From contig CM022298.1 in assembly GCA_011799875.1 (NCBI GenBank), positions 284,777,395 through 284,841,394 of the forward strand: a stretch of 64,000 nt of DNA, read 5' to 3'. The position numbers were made by a program, and so were the translations under genes. Below the pieces are notes generated by a model. That model saw nothing but the letters and a program-made list of their open reading frames with translations, searched no databases and was not told the DNA's origin. Shown piece by piece: positions 1-11,299 of this stretch; the stretch's first letter is position 1; each line of letters starts with the position of its first letter. This DNA is from Thinopyrum elongatum (taxonomy: Eukaryota; Streptophyta; Magnoliopsida; Poales; Poaceae).

Positions 1-163
1 CTGCAGGGACCGGTGGTCTGGCGGGAGGGTGCAGCTCAGCGATCGAAGGGGAGTTGTTCCCGCCAAGCCCTCTGTCGGGGGCCTCGGGAGGCTCTGCCGG
101 GAGAGGCTTGCCGGAGTCCAGTTTCCTCCTCTTTCTGGCCATTGTTGCCGGGGATACGGAGGG

Positions 164-1461
164 CTAAGTCAGATGCATACCAAAAGTCCCTGGTTCCACA
201 GGGAGATTTTGCTCAGCGCACTTCGACAGATGATCAGCGGTGCTGTTTTCCGCACGGGGTACATGCTCTGTTTGCAATCCATCAAGGCGCTCCTCCAACT
301 TCCTCACTTCCTCAACGTATGCCTCCATCAATGTAATTTGGTAATCCTTGTTCACTTGTCTCACCACAAGTTGCGAGTCTCCATGGATGATCAGCTTCTT
401 GATTCCCAGTTCTATTGCAATCCTGAGCCCGGCAAGGAGCCCTTCATACTCTGCAGTATTGTTGGTAGCCTCCTCCCGGGGGAAATGCATCTGGACGACG
501 TACTTCAGGCACTCCCTAGTGGGGGCAACGAGAAGTACGCCAGCTCCTGCACCTTGTAGGGAGATGGCACCATCGAAATACATAATCCATTCTTGGGGCG
601 CCTCCTTGCCGGGGATAACTGTCTCCAACACTTCTTCATCAGGGGTTGGTGTCCACTCTGCAATGAATTCTGCTAGTGCTCTGCTCTGAATGGTTGATGT
701 GCTTTCAAACTTTCAACCAAAGCTGGACAACTCCAAAGCCCATTCCACAATCCTACCAGTGGCCTCGGGGTTCTGGAGTATGCGTTGCAAGGGGAAGCGG
801 GTGACAACCGTGATCTCGTGGGCTTGGAAGTAGTGGCGCAGTTTCCTTGAGGCCATGATGAGGCCAAAAATCAACATTTGCACGCCAGAGTACGTTGACC
901 TAGCCCCTTGTAATAGGGAGCTGACGAAGTACACTGGCGTTGCACCACTTTCTTCTTTGCCGTGACCATAGAACTGCTTCCGCTGCCCTGCCTTTCTTCA
1001 CTTTGGACTGACTCTGGTCTTGCCGGGACGGGATCACTTCCTTCTCTAGAGGGGATGACGGTGGCTGCCGCTTCGTCTACTTCCCGTTGCGCCACCAGTG
1101 CTGCACTAACAACTTGATTGGTTGCCGCTAAGTATAGCAGCAACGGCTCTTGTGGTTTGGGAGCGACCAAAGTGGGCACAGAGGAGAGATAGGTCTTCAA
1201 ATCTTGTAGCGTGGCGTCTGCCTCCGGGGTCCACTCCATAGGCCCTGCCTTCTTCAAGATTTTGAAGAACGACAAGGCGCGCTCGGCAAACATGGAAATG
1301 AACCTCCTAAGCGCAGCAACACATCTAGTCAAACGCCTCACATCCTTAACTGTCTTGGGTGCTTGAGTCTGCTCGATAGCCTTGATCTTGTCGGGGTTGG
1401 CCTCTATCCCCCGATGGGACACAAAGAAGCCAAGTAGCTTGCCGGAAGGGACGCCAAACAC
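164..1461 (-). pseudogene. E1 pol: RNase H, linker and second RNase H
   Basis: The minus-strand frames carry the connection and RNase H region after RT (KDVRRL, FFKILKKAGPMEWTPEAD, LLLYLAATNQVVSAALVAQR), then a Ser/Glu-rich linker, then a second, cellular-type RNase H. The second domain shows MYFDGA, NNTAEYEGLLAGL and GDSQLVVRQVNKDY, which hold the expected Asp, Glu and Asp metal ligands, and ends with HVPRAENSTADHLSKCAE. Frame changes near positions 700-950 break the reading frame. Bases 1-163 are the linker into integrase. Function in an intact copy: removal of the RNA template strand during reverse transcription. Confidence 0.88.
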
Positions 1462-1482
1462 GCACTTCTCCGGGATCAGCTT

Positions 1483-2118
1483 CTAGTTGATCTTACGCAG
1501 ATTAGCAAAGGTTTCTCCCAAATCCTGGATGAGGGTTGATCTATCCTTGGTCTTGACCACAATATCATCCATGTAAGCTTCAACATTTCTGTGCAGCTGG
1601 GACTCAAAGCCAATTTGTACTGCTCTTGCAAAAGTGGATCCGGCGCTCTTCAACCCGAAGGGCATCCGTATGAAGCAGTACGTGCCACATGGGGTTATGA
1701 ACGCGGTCTTCTCCTTGTCTTCCTTGGACATGAAAATCTGGTGGTATCCAGAGTATGCATCCAAAAGAGAGAGCAAGTCACACCCGGAGGTGGAATCCAC
1801 AATCTGGTCGATGTGCGGCATGGGAAATGGGTCCTTCGGGCATGCCTTCTTCAGCTCCGCAAAATCTATGGAAAGCCTCCATTTCCCATTAGCCTTGCGT
1901 ACCACCACAGGATTTGCTAACCATGTTGGATGCAGTACTCCTCTGACCAGACCAGCTACCTCAAGTTTCTTGATCTCCTCGGCAATGAATTGTTGCCACT
2001 CCAAAGCTTGCTTCTGGACCTTCTGCTTGACAGGTCGGGCATGTGGGCAGACAACAAGGTGGTGCTTGATTACCTCCCTGGGAACACTGGGGATATCAGA
2101 TGGTTGCCAGGCAAACAC
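1483..2118 (-). pseudogene. E1 reverse transcriptase core
   Basis: This 211-codon stretch opens with MFAWQPSDIPSVPREVI and contains the standard gypsy RT motifs KANGKWRLSIDF, LLDAYSGYHQI, GTYCFIRMPFGLKSAG and the catalytic AYMDDIVV box, which is intact. A single stop interrupts it after LRKIN; beyond that stop the same frame continues as PEKCVFGVPSGKLLGFFVSH into the thumb and RNase H region. The protein would copy the element RNA into DNA inside virus-like particles. It is a polyprotein segment, so the first Met is not a true start. Confidence 0.92.
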
Positions 2119-2157
2119 ATCGATATTCGCCCGCAGGAAGACAACAACCGCGCTTTC

Positions 2158-2945
2158 CTATTTGTCATCAAGGGTGGCAATGATAGTGAAGGTACCATCA
2201 TCGCCAGCCAGCCCTGCCGGGACCTTTTTCACAGCGGGTGCAGCAGCCTTGGGTCGCTTGCTATTAGAACTATCCAGCACATCATCAACGGGCGCAGCAT
2301 ACTCCGAAGAGGCACATTTCCCGGATTCCTTGCAGGCATCCTTTCTATCTCTCTTCTTCTTGTTGTTTTCCTTGGCGGGAACACTGGCTTCCACGGCCTC
2401 TGCCGCGACCGCTTCCCGGTACATCTTGTCCAAACAAGTGACTGCATCCTTCTTGTCTGACGGAATGGAAATGACGCCTATCGGCCCTGGCATCTTCAAG
2501 GTATTGTAGGCATAGTGGGATGCTGCCATGAATTTGGCCAGGGCTGGGCGGCCAGGGATTCCATTGTACGGCACGGGGAGGTCAACCACATCAAATACGA
2601 TCTTCTCAGTCCGGTAGATTCACTCCCCCCCCCCCCGAACGTCACCGGTAGCGTGATCTTCCCTTTAGGACGGCTCTTGCCGAGGTTGATCCCTTGAAAT
2701 GTGCCAGTAACCTTGAGCTCTTCCTCTGCAATCTGAAGTTTGCTGATAACCTTTGGAGAAATCAGATTCAACCCGGCCCTGCCGTCCACCAACATCTTTG
2801 TGACCATGAGGTTGTAGATTGTTGGTGAGACCAACAACAACAAGCACCCTACCGCAGTGGTACGGTCAGGGTGATCCTCTTCGTCAAAGATGATGGGCAT
2901 GTGGGACCACTTGAGCGGCTTCCGAGAATCTGCCGCTGGCTCCAC
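2158..2945 (-). pseudogene. E1 aspartic protease and protease-RT linker
   Basis: The minus frame has PIIFDEEDHPD, then the protease active-site region MLVDGRAGLNLIS. The usual Asp-Gly-Gly or Asp-Ser-Gly is Asp-Gly-Arg here, which should weaken catalysis. Downstream come a lysine-rich linker and the TLDDK segment that leads into RT. A run of C near 2627-2637 coincides with a frameshift between two protease halves. In an intact element the protease would cut the Gag-Pol polyprotein. Confidence 0.82.
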
Positions 2946-3035
2946 GGTATTGACTTCACGCGCCCACTGTTTAAGTTGGCGGTGAGAGGAGTGCAGAGAT
3001 GCACCCCCGTTAATGAACAGGGCATCAGTGGCTTT

Positions 3036-4596
3036 CTAGAACTCCTGCTCGCTAGTTTCCTCTTCATCTCCTCCATCACTCTCATCATTGCAATCCTCCT
3101 TCTTACGGACTCTGGCGGGTTTCCCTTGATTCTGAGGAGCCTTGCCAGGGCGGCTTGCTCCGCCGCCTCGTCCTTTACCGCGAGCGCCATCTTGGCCTCT
3201 TTCCTTATCATGCTTCTCGTATTCAGCCCTCTGCTTCTTGACGAGCTGCTGGGCCTGATGACACTCCTGGAGATCATGGCCCTTGGTCCGATGGATCTTA
3301 CAGTACGGCCCATCACCTTTCCCGGCCTTCTCGGCAGCCGCAGCTTCCCGGCAATCGGTGCACGCGGCAACTTCCTTGCCGGGAACTTCGGTCTTGGCCT
3401 TCTTGCCGGTACTAGGTGCGCCCGATCCCTCAACGGTAATCACTGCCTTATCCTTGCGCCTTTTGTTGCGCTTCTTGTTATTCTTCTTCTGACTGGTGGC
3501 CTCGTCGTCATCCTCTGAGTCGATGTCGACGCCATCCTCTTCACGGGGGAGCTGCCTCCCCTCCTCTACCTGAGCACACTTATCCACTAGAGTGTGAAGC
3601 TCCTTCACAGTCTTGGGCAGTTGAACATTTATCTTGGAACGTATCTGATGATTGCGCACGTTGGACTGGAACGCAGCTATCACAGCTGCCGGGTGGATGT
3701 CTGGAATGTTCCTGCGTACTCAGCTGAACCTCTGCATGTACTTCCACAGGGTCTGTCCTTCCTTCTGTGGGAGGAGCTGCAAGTCGCTGGGCCGCCCTGG
3801 TTCTTGATGGCCGCCCGTGAAGGCGCCAACAAACTCATGGCACAGGTCAGCCCGGGTTGAAATCCTTTGCCTGTCCTCTAGGACTCGCCATTGGCCTTGA
3901 CGCGCTCGAGGGTCGGACGAAGCCATCGAGATGACATCGGGTTCTTGATCGCGTGGCTCCAGCTGTGGCCCCTACGCAGGCTGCCGCGGAGGGGACTGCA
4001 CCGTGGGGGTGGCCCCTTTGGCACGGCCAGCAGCGCAGGCCGTCATCGTCACCTGGGGAGGCCGTGGCGGGCCAGCTCGCTGTGATCCTCCCGCCTCGGT
4101 GAAACCAATCAGGCTTTGAATGGTGGTTCTCCACTCATCCATCTGATCGGCTGTCGGCGAAAATCTCAATAGCAGCTGGGCCCGCGCCATGGCCTCCGAA
4201 GTGGTACTTGGCATGGATGACGACATAGACCGTAGCGTCACCTGGCTCCTTATGGCGCCGGTATTAGCCGCGCCGTGTTCTCATCATCGTGAGCCCGTCG
4301 CTAGGGTGGCGTGGTGACGTGGTGGAGGCGCTCGAGGGCCAGCGGCTCCGTTTGGCGCATTGGCTGGGTCAGCTTGTTCTGGAGTGGCGCACGCCCTGCG
4401 GCCTCGCCCGCAGCGGGAGCGGCCGGAGAGTTGCGATTCGCCCCAGAGCGAGTGCCACCGCTGCGGCTGTGCCCTTCGACCAGGCGGAGAGGTGCAGATG
4501 GAATGATTTCTCCACTCGTACCTCGTGGAGCATGGCCGCTGGGATGCTGCTGGTGTTGTCCTTCCCCGGTGCCTTCTGCCCTCGTTTCGGCGCCAT
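3036..4596 (-). pseudogene. E1 gag, with internal deletion
   Basis: The start chosen is the ATG at 4596 (MAPKRGQKAPG), because the gag frames of E2, C and D also start with MAP followed by lysine-rich residues shortly after the primer-binding site. Recognisable pieces are EAMARAQLLLRF, ADLCHEFVGAFTGGHQEPGRPSDLQLL and the nucleic-acid binding knuckle YCKIHRTKGHDLQEC (C-x2-H-x4-H-x4-C). Several frameshifts are present. Compared with E2, roughly 350 bp are missing near 3870-3880, where RVLEDRQR is joined almost directly to ADLCHEF. Gag would form the particle shell and package RNA. Confidence 0.85.
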
Positions 4597-4684
4597 GGAC
4601 GATGGAGCCGTCGATGAAGAAGATGGTGAAGATGATGAAGATAATGACGCGCTGCATACACTTCTTGGGTTCGGCCAAGCGCTG

Positions 4685-4703
4685 CCCCCCACCTGGCGCA
4701 CCA
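4685..4703 (-). other. E1 primer-binding site
   Basis: On the minus strand TGGTGCGCCAGGTGGGGGG lies four bases after the LTR end. It begins with TGG, as expected for pairing with the CCA end of a tRNA. E2, B, C and D have related sites at the same place. The tRNA species is not assigned. Confidence 0.7.
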
Positions 4704-4707
4704 AAGA

Positions 4708-5622
4708 TGTCGTGGGAAACCACAGCCACATATGGGGCCATCAGCCCCTTGTGATTTGGCAGGGGGATGAGCACATTGCACAAAGAGCGGAGAACGTAGC
4801 ACAGCACGGCAGAGATCATGCGGGCAGCTTTACCCAGGTTTGGGCCGCTGCAAGGCATAAAACCCTACTCCTGCTTTGTTGGATTGATGGTGGATTGTGG
4901 TGGAAATGCAACGCTCTTGCCTGGAAGGGTTGCCTCGGGGCAAGGGCAGCTACGCGCGTGCTAGTGTACAAGGGTCCGAATCTCTTCTATGGTTGCCATG
5001 GCCCTCCTTTTATAGATCAAGGGATCACCACAATGGCAAATCAGTCATTGTGTACTGATTAGATAGCGAACAATGCTATCATACTTAACTCTGCAGACAA
5101 AGCAGAGTGCATTAAATGCGTCACTTTGTGTCACATCATGGCATGCCCGGCAAGCCTTGCCGGGCTGCTCGGCAACCTTCTCATCTATCTGCTTGACACG
5201 TCTCTGGATGGGTGTCATTCGGAGATGATTTCCATAGGAAGTGGCTGCCACGTGCCAAATAACAGACACTTAGTCACTTGGGGGCTTGTCACCGCACCGA
5301 TCGATGACTTGCATCGCTGTGAGGTGGAGCGGTGGAGCTTTGGCGGGGGTAGTTTGCCTTTGTCGCGCCCGGCAGGCCTGCTGGGATGGTCTTGAGGCTT
5401 GTCTTCGGGGCCACCTCGACCTTGCCAGGCTTACCTGCCCGGCAAGGGAGGCTTTCCCTTAGTGGTGTCTTGCTCATTTGGCTTGTCTTGGTCTTCTTGA
5501 TCTGCCCTTTAATTCCTCAAAGAGTTATCTCTTCAACTCGATCTTGCTTTGGATATTGCAACCTTGCTCTTTTAGGCCTGTGCATGGTCTAGGCAACAGA
5601 CCCAGGGTTTGTTGCACTGACA
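4708..5622 (-). repeat. E1 5' LTR (915 bp)
   Basis: The LTR runs from TGTCGTGGG to GCACTGACA on the plus strand and is bounded by TG...CA. It aligns along its length with the 920-bp LTRs of E2; both share the ACCCAGGGTTTGTTGCA end and the GGCAACAGA segment. It would hold the promoter and RNA start of the minus-strand element. The partner LTR lies outside the window, so a target-site duplication cannot be checked; the bases after it are CATAT. Confidence 0.9.
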
Positions 5623-6339
5623 CATATACTATAGTACCATCATTGCTCGACATCCCGAAGAGGCGAAGAGCCAAGCGCAAGGTTTATAGGAGAACAAGTA
5701 GTAGTAGTACTAGTAGTACGTAGTGTATGAGGAAGAAGCAACAAGAGTGTATGTTTTGCGTGACAGTCTCTTCTTACAGAACGTGCTAGACCTAATGGAC
5801 CTCATTGTTGCAATGGGAGTATCATAGATGGCACGATTCAGAGTGGTGGGCAGCGGGAATAATATTTGGAGCTTCTTAGTCTTAAACCCCATGAAGAAGT
5901 CCCATCGAAAGGAATAGCCATCCTCTACACGTGCTCCTACGTCAAATGAGTAAATGAGACAAAATGAGAAAGAGATAAAGTAAAAAAAAATCACCAGCCT
6001 TAGAGCCAGCCCTATTGTATCAGTGAATGATATTTCTACGTCGTGATTGACATGGCTATCTTATTAACCATGCTGCAGATGCAGCAACAGATTTTTATTT
6101 ATTTGTGGAGGTAGCAGTGGATGGATATTCAACAAGGAGTGAAATGATGGCTGCTTCCTCGGTTAAACATAGAGAAAGGTGGGCCTCGTGATTTGACGGC
6201 TGATTAGTCATTATTACCACCTATACTCTTTGCAAATATAATAACCGCGTGGTAGAGTAGTTGGCTATACTTTTAATAACCATGCTCGAAGAGAAGAGGT
6301 GCATGCACCCACGCACGTATTAGTAGCTCTATTTGCATC
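5623..6339. other. Older unique-looking sequence, no gene seen
   Basis: AT-rich sequence without a convincing reading frame. Around 5990-6070 and 6235-6285 there are degraded pieces resembling the Tourist-like MITE at 8281-8572 (segments such as GGCTATAC and TTAATAACCATGCT). It is the left flank of the older locus that continues to 26584. Confidence 0.4.
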
Positions 6340-6893
6340 TTCCCCAACCACACACATGACACGGTGGAGCTCATTTATGTACGATGATGCAGTCCACGTG
6401 ATAATTTGACGCGTCTAGCTAGTACCACTTAATGGAGGGTCGGGAACCACGCATGAATGGTGCCGTGTTATTTAGAAATAAAGTTTTTTTTCTTCAGTGG
6501 CACATACGCGTATAAATAGGTTCATATGGAGAGAAAAAGAAACCGCTCCACTATATATACATAGCCAGGAGCCTACACGGTTGCTTGCTGGGGTTGCTCT
6601 CTTCACACTCTCTCCCACAAAACGACTATGGCCACATCTCTAACATCCAGGCGGATCACGTCCACCGAGGGAAGGGGTGGATGCTTTGTGTAGATGTGGT
6701 CGCCGTCACCGACGGTGAAAACCCACTGTCGGCGCGCCCCGATCAGGGGTCCCCGCCGTTCTATCTCACAATGATGGTGCTGTTGCCTTTGCCCCTTGCT
6801 CACTGCCACGATGTGGGAAGTTGCCGCCTCCCGCCGCCCTCCTCTAAGATAGCTACATCCCGACATCCCTTAGGTTCAACTTCCTTTACAGCC
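6340..6893 (+). other. Promoter/first-exon unit, copy 1
   Basis: This stretch resembles 9290-9930 along much of its length: an upstream part with ACCACNCATGAATG, the segment ATGGAGAGAAAAAGAAA, a TATA-rich part (TATAAATAGG at about 6510 and CTATATATACATA at about 6552), then GTTGCTCTCTT and CACTCTCTC. An ATG at 6628 starts a short frame (MATSLTSRRITSTEGRG) that meets TAG at 6691. The similarity continues to a possible splice donor TTAG|GTTC at 6873. The unit looks like a promoter plus first exon of an unidentified transcription unit; the early stop suggests that this copy is decayed or non-coding. Confidence 0.5.
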
Positions 6894-7224
6894 GGCTTGC
6901 ACCACTGCCCCAGCTGCCCACATCGCTCCATGTGGATATTTCTCTACTTCTTTGCCCCGCACGTACCTCTACTGGCTTCTACTGTATTTGTGATGAGTTT
7001 ATGTCTCATAAAAACTAGTCCCACTAGTCTTATTCTAATCACACTTCAGTTTCTTTGCCATAGGGATGCTCAGCTCGATTTTAGTGAAACTCCACAAAAT
7101 TATCTGATGGTCAAAGGGTTGGAAACTTCATTCCTTCGGAAAGTTCAACCTCACCAGCAAATTAAAGCCTGGTTAGGGTTTAGGGTTCAAGGCCTAGGGA
7201 CTGCATGTGTCTTTTTTTTCTTTA
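6894..7224 (+). other. Possible intron with one exon-like module
   Basis: No long reading frame is credible. At about 7055-7110 a module follows an AG acceptor-like site (CCATAG|GGATGCTCAG) and contains CTCGATTTTAGTGAAACTCC followed by ACAAAATTATCTGATGG. It is close to the module at 25292-25350 on the far side of two transposon insertions. Confidence 0.4.
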
Positions 7225-7316
7225 GCTCTCTTTGTTCCAAAGTAAGTGTCAACTTTAGTACAACTTTGTACTAAAGTTGGCATAAAGTTGAGACACTTAT
7301 TTTGGAACGGAGGGCG
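7225..7316. mobile_element. Stowaway-type MITE, 92 bp
   Basis: A TA duplication at 7223-7224 and 7317-7318 flanks a short near-palindrome. The right end TTTTGGAACGGAGGGCG is the inverted complement, with mismatches, of the left end GCTCTCTTTGTTCCAAAG. The centre is also palindromic (ACTTTAGTACAACTTTGTACTAAAGT). TA target, terminal motif and size fit Stowaway (Tc1/mariner-derived) elements of grasses. Confidence 0.85.
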
Positions 7317-7689
7317 TATTGGCTATGATCTGTGAATCATTGAGATGGAATAGCATGCATGTTAGTCTCCTTTGTATTTGATGGAATGTTGCAACGGGGC
7401 AACCTTGGAGGCAAGATACATGAAACACAAGCTGAAAGCTACATATCATTGTACATTTTTCGCTGCTTTCGTGTTTTCGCTGAGCTGCCGTGTTTTCGCT
7501 GATTTCGCACTCCTCCACTGTAAGAGTGGAGAAAATTGTAAAGAGTGGACACACTCTACCTCCTTTCGCCGAAACATGGGACATCTAGCATCCGGTGCAC
7601 GTGTCATGCACCAAAGTAAAGTGTACAGTACAAGTGAGACTCAGCACCGTCGTACCACCTCAGTAATAATGACCAATGGGTCGTCAAAT

Positions 7690-7960
7690 CACATAGACCC
7701 GGCAGTAAGTTGGACGGACGAAACAACCATCACTCTTCGTTGAATCCGCTTCTCCCTTCAACGCATGCGCCAGTAAGAGGTCGCGTCCGCTCTACCCGGG
7801 CATGAATGCGGCACCGATTCTATGGAGCGGCGCTGACCGTTTCGGGCGGGAAGCACGCGCGGGTGATGGAGAGGCCTTGGGTGGGCCAGGGTGGTCAGTC
7901 AGGAGCGGGCGTGGCAGCTGTCCCGACCGGACGCCCGGAAACAAGAGGATGCACCGACTC
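7690..7960 (+). repeat. Copy of the 27620-27850 promoter-like segment
   Basis: The segment shares GCGGCGC, TTGACCGTT/CTGACCGTT, AAGCGCGCGCGGG/AAGCACGCGCGGG and CTTGGTGGGCCAGGG/CTTGGGTGGGCCAGGG, in the same order, with 27730-27830 upstream of the plus-strand ORF at 27898. No reading frame follows here, because the MITE at 7978 begins just downstream. It may be a fragment of the same dispersed family. Confidence 0.5.
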
Positions 7961-7977
7961 TCACGGCTTCGTAGTTA

Positions 7978-8225
7978 CTCCCTCCATTTTTTTACTCCGC
8001 ATATTAGTTTTGGTCAAAGTCAAGCTTTACAAACTTTGACAAAGTTTATAGACAAAAATATTAACATATACAATAACAAATCAATACCATTGGATTCATT
8101 GTTGAATGTACTTCCACATCACATAGATTTGTTATGCTAAATATTTATATTCTTTTCTTGGTCCCACTTTACAAAGTTTAACTTCAGTCAACTCTAATAT
8201 GTGGAGTAAATAAAAATGGAGGGAG
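7978..8225. mobile_element. Stowaway-type MITE, 248 bp
   Basis: Terminal inverted repeats CTCCCTCCATTTTTTTACTC and GTAAATAAAAATGGAGGGAG are flanked by TA at 7976-7977 and 8226-8227. The inner part is AT-rich and has no reading frame of interest. The CTCCCTCC terminus with a TA target is the signature of grass Stowaway elements. Confidence 0.9.
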
Positions 8226-8280
8226 TAGTACGTAGTACTACACACCATTTCTCTGTAGGTCGATGTGTCGCTCTCTCTAA

Positions 8281-8572
8281 GAGCAAGTACAATAGTGGGC
8301 TATAAGCTAACTTACATGGCATTTTTGCCTATGTGGAGGAGAGAGACAAGGAAAAAGTAAAGGAGTGGGATCTCATGCAAGAGCCAGGCTCTACGCATGC
8401 TCCTAGGCAAAGGCATTTAATGAGAGGAAAGAGATAAAGAGAAAGTGAAAAAAATATGAGCTTATAGCCAAACTTATAAACCACTCTATTGTATGACCAA
8501 TTAATAATGTTAACTCTTAGTGACATGGCATGTCCATATAGCCAGCATTTGGCTATACTATTAATCATGCTC
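8281..8572. mobile_element. Tourist-like (PIF/Harbinger) MITE, 292 bp
   Basis: Ends GAGCAAGTACAATAG and CTATACTATTAATCATGCTC are imperfect inverted repeats and are flanked by TAA on both sides (8278-8280 and 8573-8575). A 3-bp TAA target fits PIF/Harbinger-derived MITEs. The minus-strand 79-codon frame inside it is not a gene. Confidence 0.8.
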
Positions 8573-9289
8573 TAACACACACGCTGTTAAAAACACACTT
8601 TCACACACAAGTTCATAGAATAGGAATATCGTGGGAGTGGGAAGCCACAGAAACTGAGCTAAATGGAGTACGTACAAGAAGAGAAGAGGTACACACACGT
8701 CCGTCGGAGACACAATCGGTGCCTCGCACTATAGTGTTTAGAACACATAAAAAAAGAAGCCAATAATATTTGTTTTTTGTTGGCATGTATTAGAAGTTTA
8801 CTACTTCCCGGCTAATCTCATTTTCTTTGTTTTACCATATTATTATAGTCTTATTTTCACTTCTTTCCACCACATGCTCACATTCCAAGGTGCATTAAAT
8901 TGATGCATGCAAGGATTAAAAGAAACCAACCAGTGCATGTAACCATTCCGACTCATTTAGTGGTCGTCCATGAAAATCTTGTAATTAATGCAGATTAAAG
9001 TTCGAGTAATTTTGTAAACTATGAGACGGAGTACATTTCTCCACTTATCATCTGCCTTGGTTGATGAGATTTCAAATGTTAGCCCTATAAAACGGAAAGG
9101 AGGGAGGAGTTAAAAAATTTGGTCAAACTTTGACAAAAAATATATGATGTGTCGTAAAAACCTGGACGGAGGTAGTAGTACGAGATACGGTGGCACACTG
9201 ACTTAGGCCGAATACAAGTGCCCGCTCATTATTGGAAGAGAGCAAAGTGTACATACAAAGTAAATAAATTGAATTTCTCAAAAACATTT
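8573..9289. other. AT-rich spacer, no gene seen
   Basis: AT-rich sequence with no supported reading frame. Near 8660-8690 it has AAGAGAAGAGGT followed by cacgt-rich bases, as also found near 6290-6320, so the duplication that produced the two promoter units may start here. At 9150-9178 ACCTGGACGGAGGTAG is a single degraded Stowaway-like end. Confidence 0.4.
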
Positions 9290-9930
9290 AAAATTGGAGG
9301 ATGGTGCAGCCCACCTTTCTGATATTTTGACCGTGTGTGGTTCAGTTGCTGTTCACTTTGAAGGGTCGTGTACCACACATGAATGATAGTAAGCCTGACC
9401 GGGAGGCGTGCAGCGTTAATTGCGAGTTGACTCCTTCAAGCGGTAAATTTTCTTCACGTATTAGCATTGCCCTAGTATTTTTCTTCACTACATTAAATAA
9501 AGAGTTCTGTTTCATGCACAATTTATAACGATTTTTATGGAGAGAAAAAGAAAATCACTCCAACTATATACGCTGCAGCCTCTCTCTCCACTATATACAT
9601 ACACGCTGGAGCCTCAGCGCTTGTAGTTGCTCTCTTGACACTCTCTCACCCTCTCCAGATCTAAACAAGACTGCGTTGGCCTCTCTCTCTCTCTCACTCC
9701 CCTCACTGCTGGTCAAAGAGCCGGCAAGATCCCGTCTGCCGGGGAAGGGAAGGAGGCTTAACGCTGTTGCCGTCAGCGAGGGAGGGAATCCACTACCGGT
9801 GAAGGTGTTCCCTTTCACCCAGCGGCGGCGCGGGAGGGCCACCGACCCCTTCTTCCTCACTGCCGTACATAGTGTGGGCAAATCAGCCTCCGGCCACCCA
9901 CTGAGTCACACCCCGAGAACCTTAAGGTAA
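9290..9930 (+). other. Promoter/first-exon unit, copy 2
   Basis: Second copy of the unit at 6340-6893. It has the same ATGGAGAGAAAAAGAAA block, CTATATACATACACG, GTAGTTGCTCTCTTGACACT and a CT-rich leader. Where copy 1 has ATG (6628), this copy has TTG (9676), so the frame ASLSLSLPSLLVKEPARSRL and onward stays open for over 80 codons but has lost its start. It ends at TTAAG|GTAAAA (9926), a good splice donor, whose bases also form the stop TAA. The product is not recognised. Confidence that the two units are copies is fair; that either is an active gene is low. Confidence 0.5.
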
Positions 9931-10381
9931 AATTTACTTAATGCACATGCATTGCTCTAGCTGCATGTGGATTTTTTCCGCTTCTGCACTCGAATCTAGG
10001 TGTTGGATCATTCAGGAAAGTAGTGGGGAAAGTTGTATATCATGAGTCTAGGACGTGGTTCAAAGAGGAAAGGAAGGGGGGAAAGTAGTACAGACTGGCT
10101 ATCCAGCACCTACGTTGGTCGAAAAGGGAAAACAATGACAAATGCAGTACGCACATCTGTAACAAACTGATCTTTCTATGGGTGGGCGCAAGGCTGTAGA
10201 GTTTGAGTAGGACTAGATTTGCTGCCCTCACATAGGTAAAGGTGTCTAAAGATAACAAAACTGGGACCAACATAAATATGCTACTTGTTTGTTCTTTGTT
10301 GGAACAGACTGTGCTTCACCCCTTTATACATCGGTAGATGCACATGGTGCTAGTGCGTCCACTGCCTCGTACAACTCTTTA
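9931..10381. other. Spacer before CACTA insertion
   Basis: No supported reading frame. If 9926 is a real donor, this would be the start of an intron later hit by the CACTA element; the sequence resumes at 13074 after the TTA duplication. Confidence 0.4.
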
Positions 10382-11299
10382 CACTACTGGAATCAGCTTC
10401 TTTGCCATCCGCCATGGCGGACGGCAAAGGCATGGATCACGGACGGCAAACATCTTTGTCGTCCGCCAGCAGACAGCAAACTTTCCGGCTGAACACGTGC
10501 CAGCAAAGGCCTTCTTTGCCGTCCGCTTCCTGGAAACGGACGGCAAAGGATTGTGCCGTCCGCCATCCGAGGCCAGCAGACAGCAAAGACAACGGACGGC
10601 AGTGTGGTGGCGTGAGAGCCGTTAGGGGGTTAACGGCGCTCTTTGCTGTCTGCCAGCGGACGGCAAAGAGTCAAAGCTCTTTGCCATCCGCTGACAGACG
10701 GCAAACAGCTCAGCTAGGCAGTACTGGGAAGCTGCCACGTGGCCAGCTATGCCGTCCGCTGGCAGACGGCAAAGTGATATTACTCTTTGCCGTCCGCTGG
10801 CAGACGACAAAGTGACCGAATAGGCAGCCAGTGTTCCCAGGTTTCATAGGTAGCTGCCACGTGTCCTCTTTGACGTCTGCTAGACGGCAAAGCTCTTTGC
10901 CGTCCGCTAGCAAACGGCAAAGAGGCTATGTATCCCCTGTTTTATTTGAATCCATTTAATTTGACAGGGTTTCAAACACAGATATACATATATATATTTT
11001 TTTCACAGGCACACACAGATATACATATATGATGTATCCAACACACAGATATACATATACATATCTATCTCCATCCATGACAACATACATATATACATAA
11101 GAAACATAGTTCCATCCATATATCCATATTAAATATCACAATGTTCATCCAACACATTGTTCCATGCATCTATATAACAAGTTCCACATTTTTCATCGAT
11201 ACAAACGAAAAAAAGATAAGGGAAACAAGCACTCCATGCATCCATGCAAGCTTCCATATAGTGAATTAAATCTGCAAAATGGAAACAAGAAAGTTAGAA

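Larger units (their letters stand above)
1..5622 (-). mobile_element. E1: partial Tat-type Ty3/gypsy retrotransposon
   Basis: Read on the minus strand, the order is 5' LTR, primer-binding site, gag, protease, reverse transcriptase, RNase H and second RNase H. The window edge cuts the element at the start of the integrase part. Its LTR and coding segments resemble those of the complete element at 14364-24729, so the two belong to one family. The presence of two RNase H domains is known for the Tat lineage of plant gypsy elements. Stops, frameshifts and an internal gag deletion show that the copy cannot make its own proteins. Confidence 0.93.

Noticed and set aside
1634..2509. 291-codon plus-strand frame opposite E1 RT and protease
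   Set aside because: Shadow of the pol frame on the other strand; the same occurs at 20482-21141 opposite E2 pol.
6585..7274. 229-codon plus-strand frame
   Set aside because: Runs through the presumed splice donor, an AT-rich intron-like part and into a MITE; no similarity between its protein and the second copy of the unit.
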